Assembly (NCBI GenBank): GCA_963600315.1
Contig: CAVCAW010000110.1
Location: forward strand, 1-6,112
Source: UBA6382 sp963600315
GTDB taxonomy: Bacteria > Bacteroidota > Bacteroidia > Bacteroidales > Bacteroidaceae
Direction: 5' to 3'
Length of the DNA stretch: 6,112 nt
Shown: positions 5,976 to 6,112 of the stretch, in pieces
How positions within the stretch are numbered: position 1 is the first letter of the stretch
Layout: each line of letters opens with the position of its first letter
Translations under genes and position numbers: made by a program
The notes under the pieces: model-generated
Database searches by the model: none
Told to the model about the DNA's origin: nothing
What the model saw: the letters and a program-made list of their open reading frames with translations, nothing else

Positions 5976-5992
5976 TACGTTTGTACCGCTCT
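5962..5992 (-). terminator. Intrinsic terminator in the leader of the head operon
   Basis: The minus-strand RNA has stem GAGCGGUAC/GUACUGCUC (5991-5983 with 5978-5970; 9 pairs, one G-U) around the 4-base loop AAAC, then seven U (5969-5963). An extra A-U pair is possible at the base. This is a textbook Rho-independent terminator pointing into the com gene: its U-tract ends only about 20 bases before the com ATG. No promoter fits between it and com, so the head genes must be read through it from upstream. It may simply end an upstream transcript, or act as an attenuator. Confidence 0.8.
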
Positions 5993-6021
5993 CAACCCTT
6001 GCTATACTCTATATCAATTTT

Positions 6022-6050
6022 ACCATATCACATTATAAATGTTGCTTCAA
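6022..6050 (-). promoter_or_regulatory. Candidate vegetative promoter for the head operon
   Basis: One reading has -35 TTGAAG (6050-6045), a 17-base spacer, an extended TGn, and -10 TATGGT (6027-6022); the start would be near 6015. A second reading uses the perfect TATAAT (6037-6032) inside the spacer, starting near 6025, but it has no recognisable -35. TATAAT also lies within a 13-base palindrome (6042-6030, ACATT/AATGT arms), a possible operator. In either case the promoter precedes the terminator by only a few tens of bases. Both -10 choices and the activator-like repeats upstream suggest a regulated phage late promoter. Confidence 0.5.
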
Positions 6051-6056
6051 GATGAT

Positions 6057-6076
6057 ATTCAGTGACATTCAGTGAC
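6057..6076 (-). repeat. Tandem 10-bp direct repeat, probable regulator site
   Basis: Two perfect head-to-tail copies of GTCACTGAAT (minus strand) lie directly upstream of the candidate -35. Ten bases is one helical turn, so two protein subunits could bind the same DNA face. The place fits an activator of the class made by phage late regulators such as RinA or ArpU, but which protein binds is not visible here. The remaining 36 bases to the right edge contain two A/T runs. Minus-strand stop codons interrupt two frames at 6059-6075 and the third at 6028, and no gene can be called. Confidence 0.5.
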
Positions 6077-6112
6077 TTTTTTGATTGATAGGTGGCCAAA
6101 AAAATCCAGTCT

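Overview
The window is a piece of a tailed temperate phage or prophage of the siphovirus type. Its host is most likely a low-GC Firmicute, probably a Clostridia-like gut bacterium. Three things support this: strong AGGAGG-type Shine-Dalgarno sites before most genes, moderately AT-rich DNA, and protein families typical of Firmicutes siphophages. Every gene I can support reads on the minus strand, so the biological order runs from high to low coordinates. I see no host gene, integrase, tRNA, rRNA, CRISPR array or insertion sequence.

Layout in the direction of transcription. Positions 6112-5944 are a non-coding control region. It holds a perfect 10-bp tandem repeat, a candidate sigma-70/sigma-A promoter, and, only a few tens of bases after the predicted start, a textbook intrinsic terminator that ends next to the ribosome binding site of the first gene. 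The head module follows: a Com-like zinc-ribbon protein (5943-5749), the portal (5730-4234), a Mu gpF-like minor head protein (4225-3599), a possible 56-residue very basic protein lying over a second terminator-like hairpin (3606-3436), the scaffold (3430-2789), a head decoration protein (2770-2405), the HK97-fold major capsid protein of the lambda gpE type (2393-1308), a coupled 53-residue protein (1308-1147), and a gp6/gp15-like head-tail connector (1131-796).

After a structured gap of about 108 bases come two small membrane-protein genes that look like a lysis pair: a one-segment protein (687-382) and a Hol44/Phage_holin_5-like holin (378-103). The window ends inside another gene (from 113 to the left edge). 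Its N-terminus looks more like a head-closure (stopper) protein than an endolysin. If so, the membrane pair sits inside the head-tail joining genes, an unusual place.

The genes work together as follows. The scaffold directs assembly of the capsid protein on the portal vertex. The minor head and decoration proteins complete the shell. The connector and closure proteins seal the filled head for tail attachment. Gaps between genes are short, with several stop/start overlaps, so this is one translationally coupled operon. The most interesting features are regulatory. Two intrinsic-terminator-like hairpins, one right after the promoter and one in mid-operon, make sense if transcription of the late genes needs antitermination. 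The start of the com gene can also form an alternative hairpin with the terminator arm. These ideas come from reading the sequence and have not been tested.
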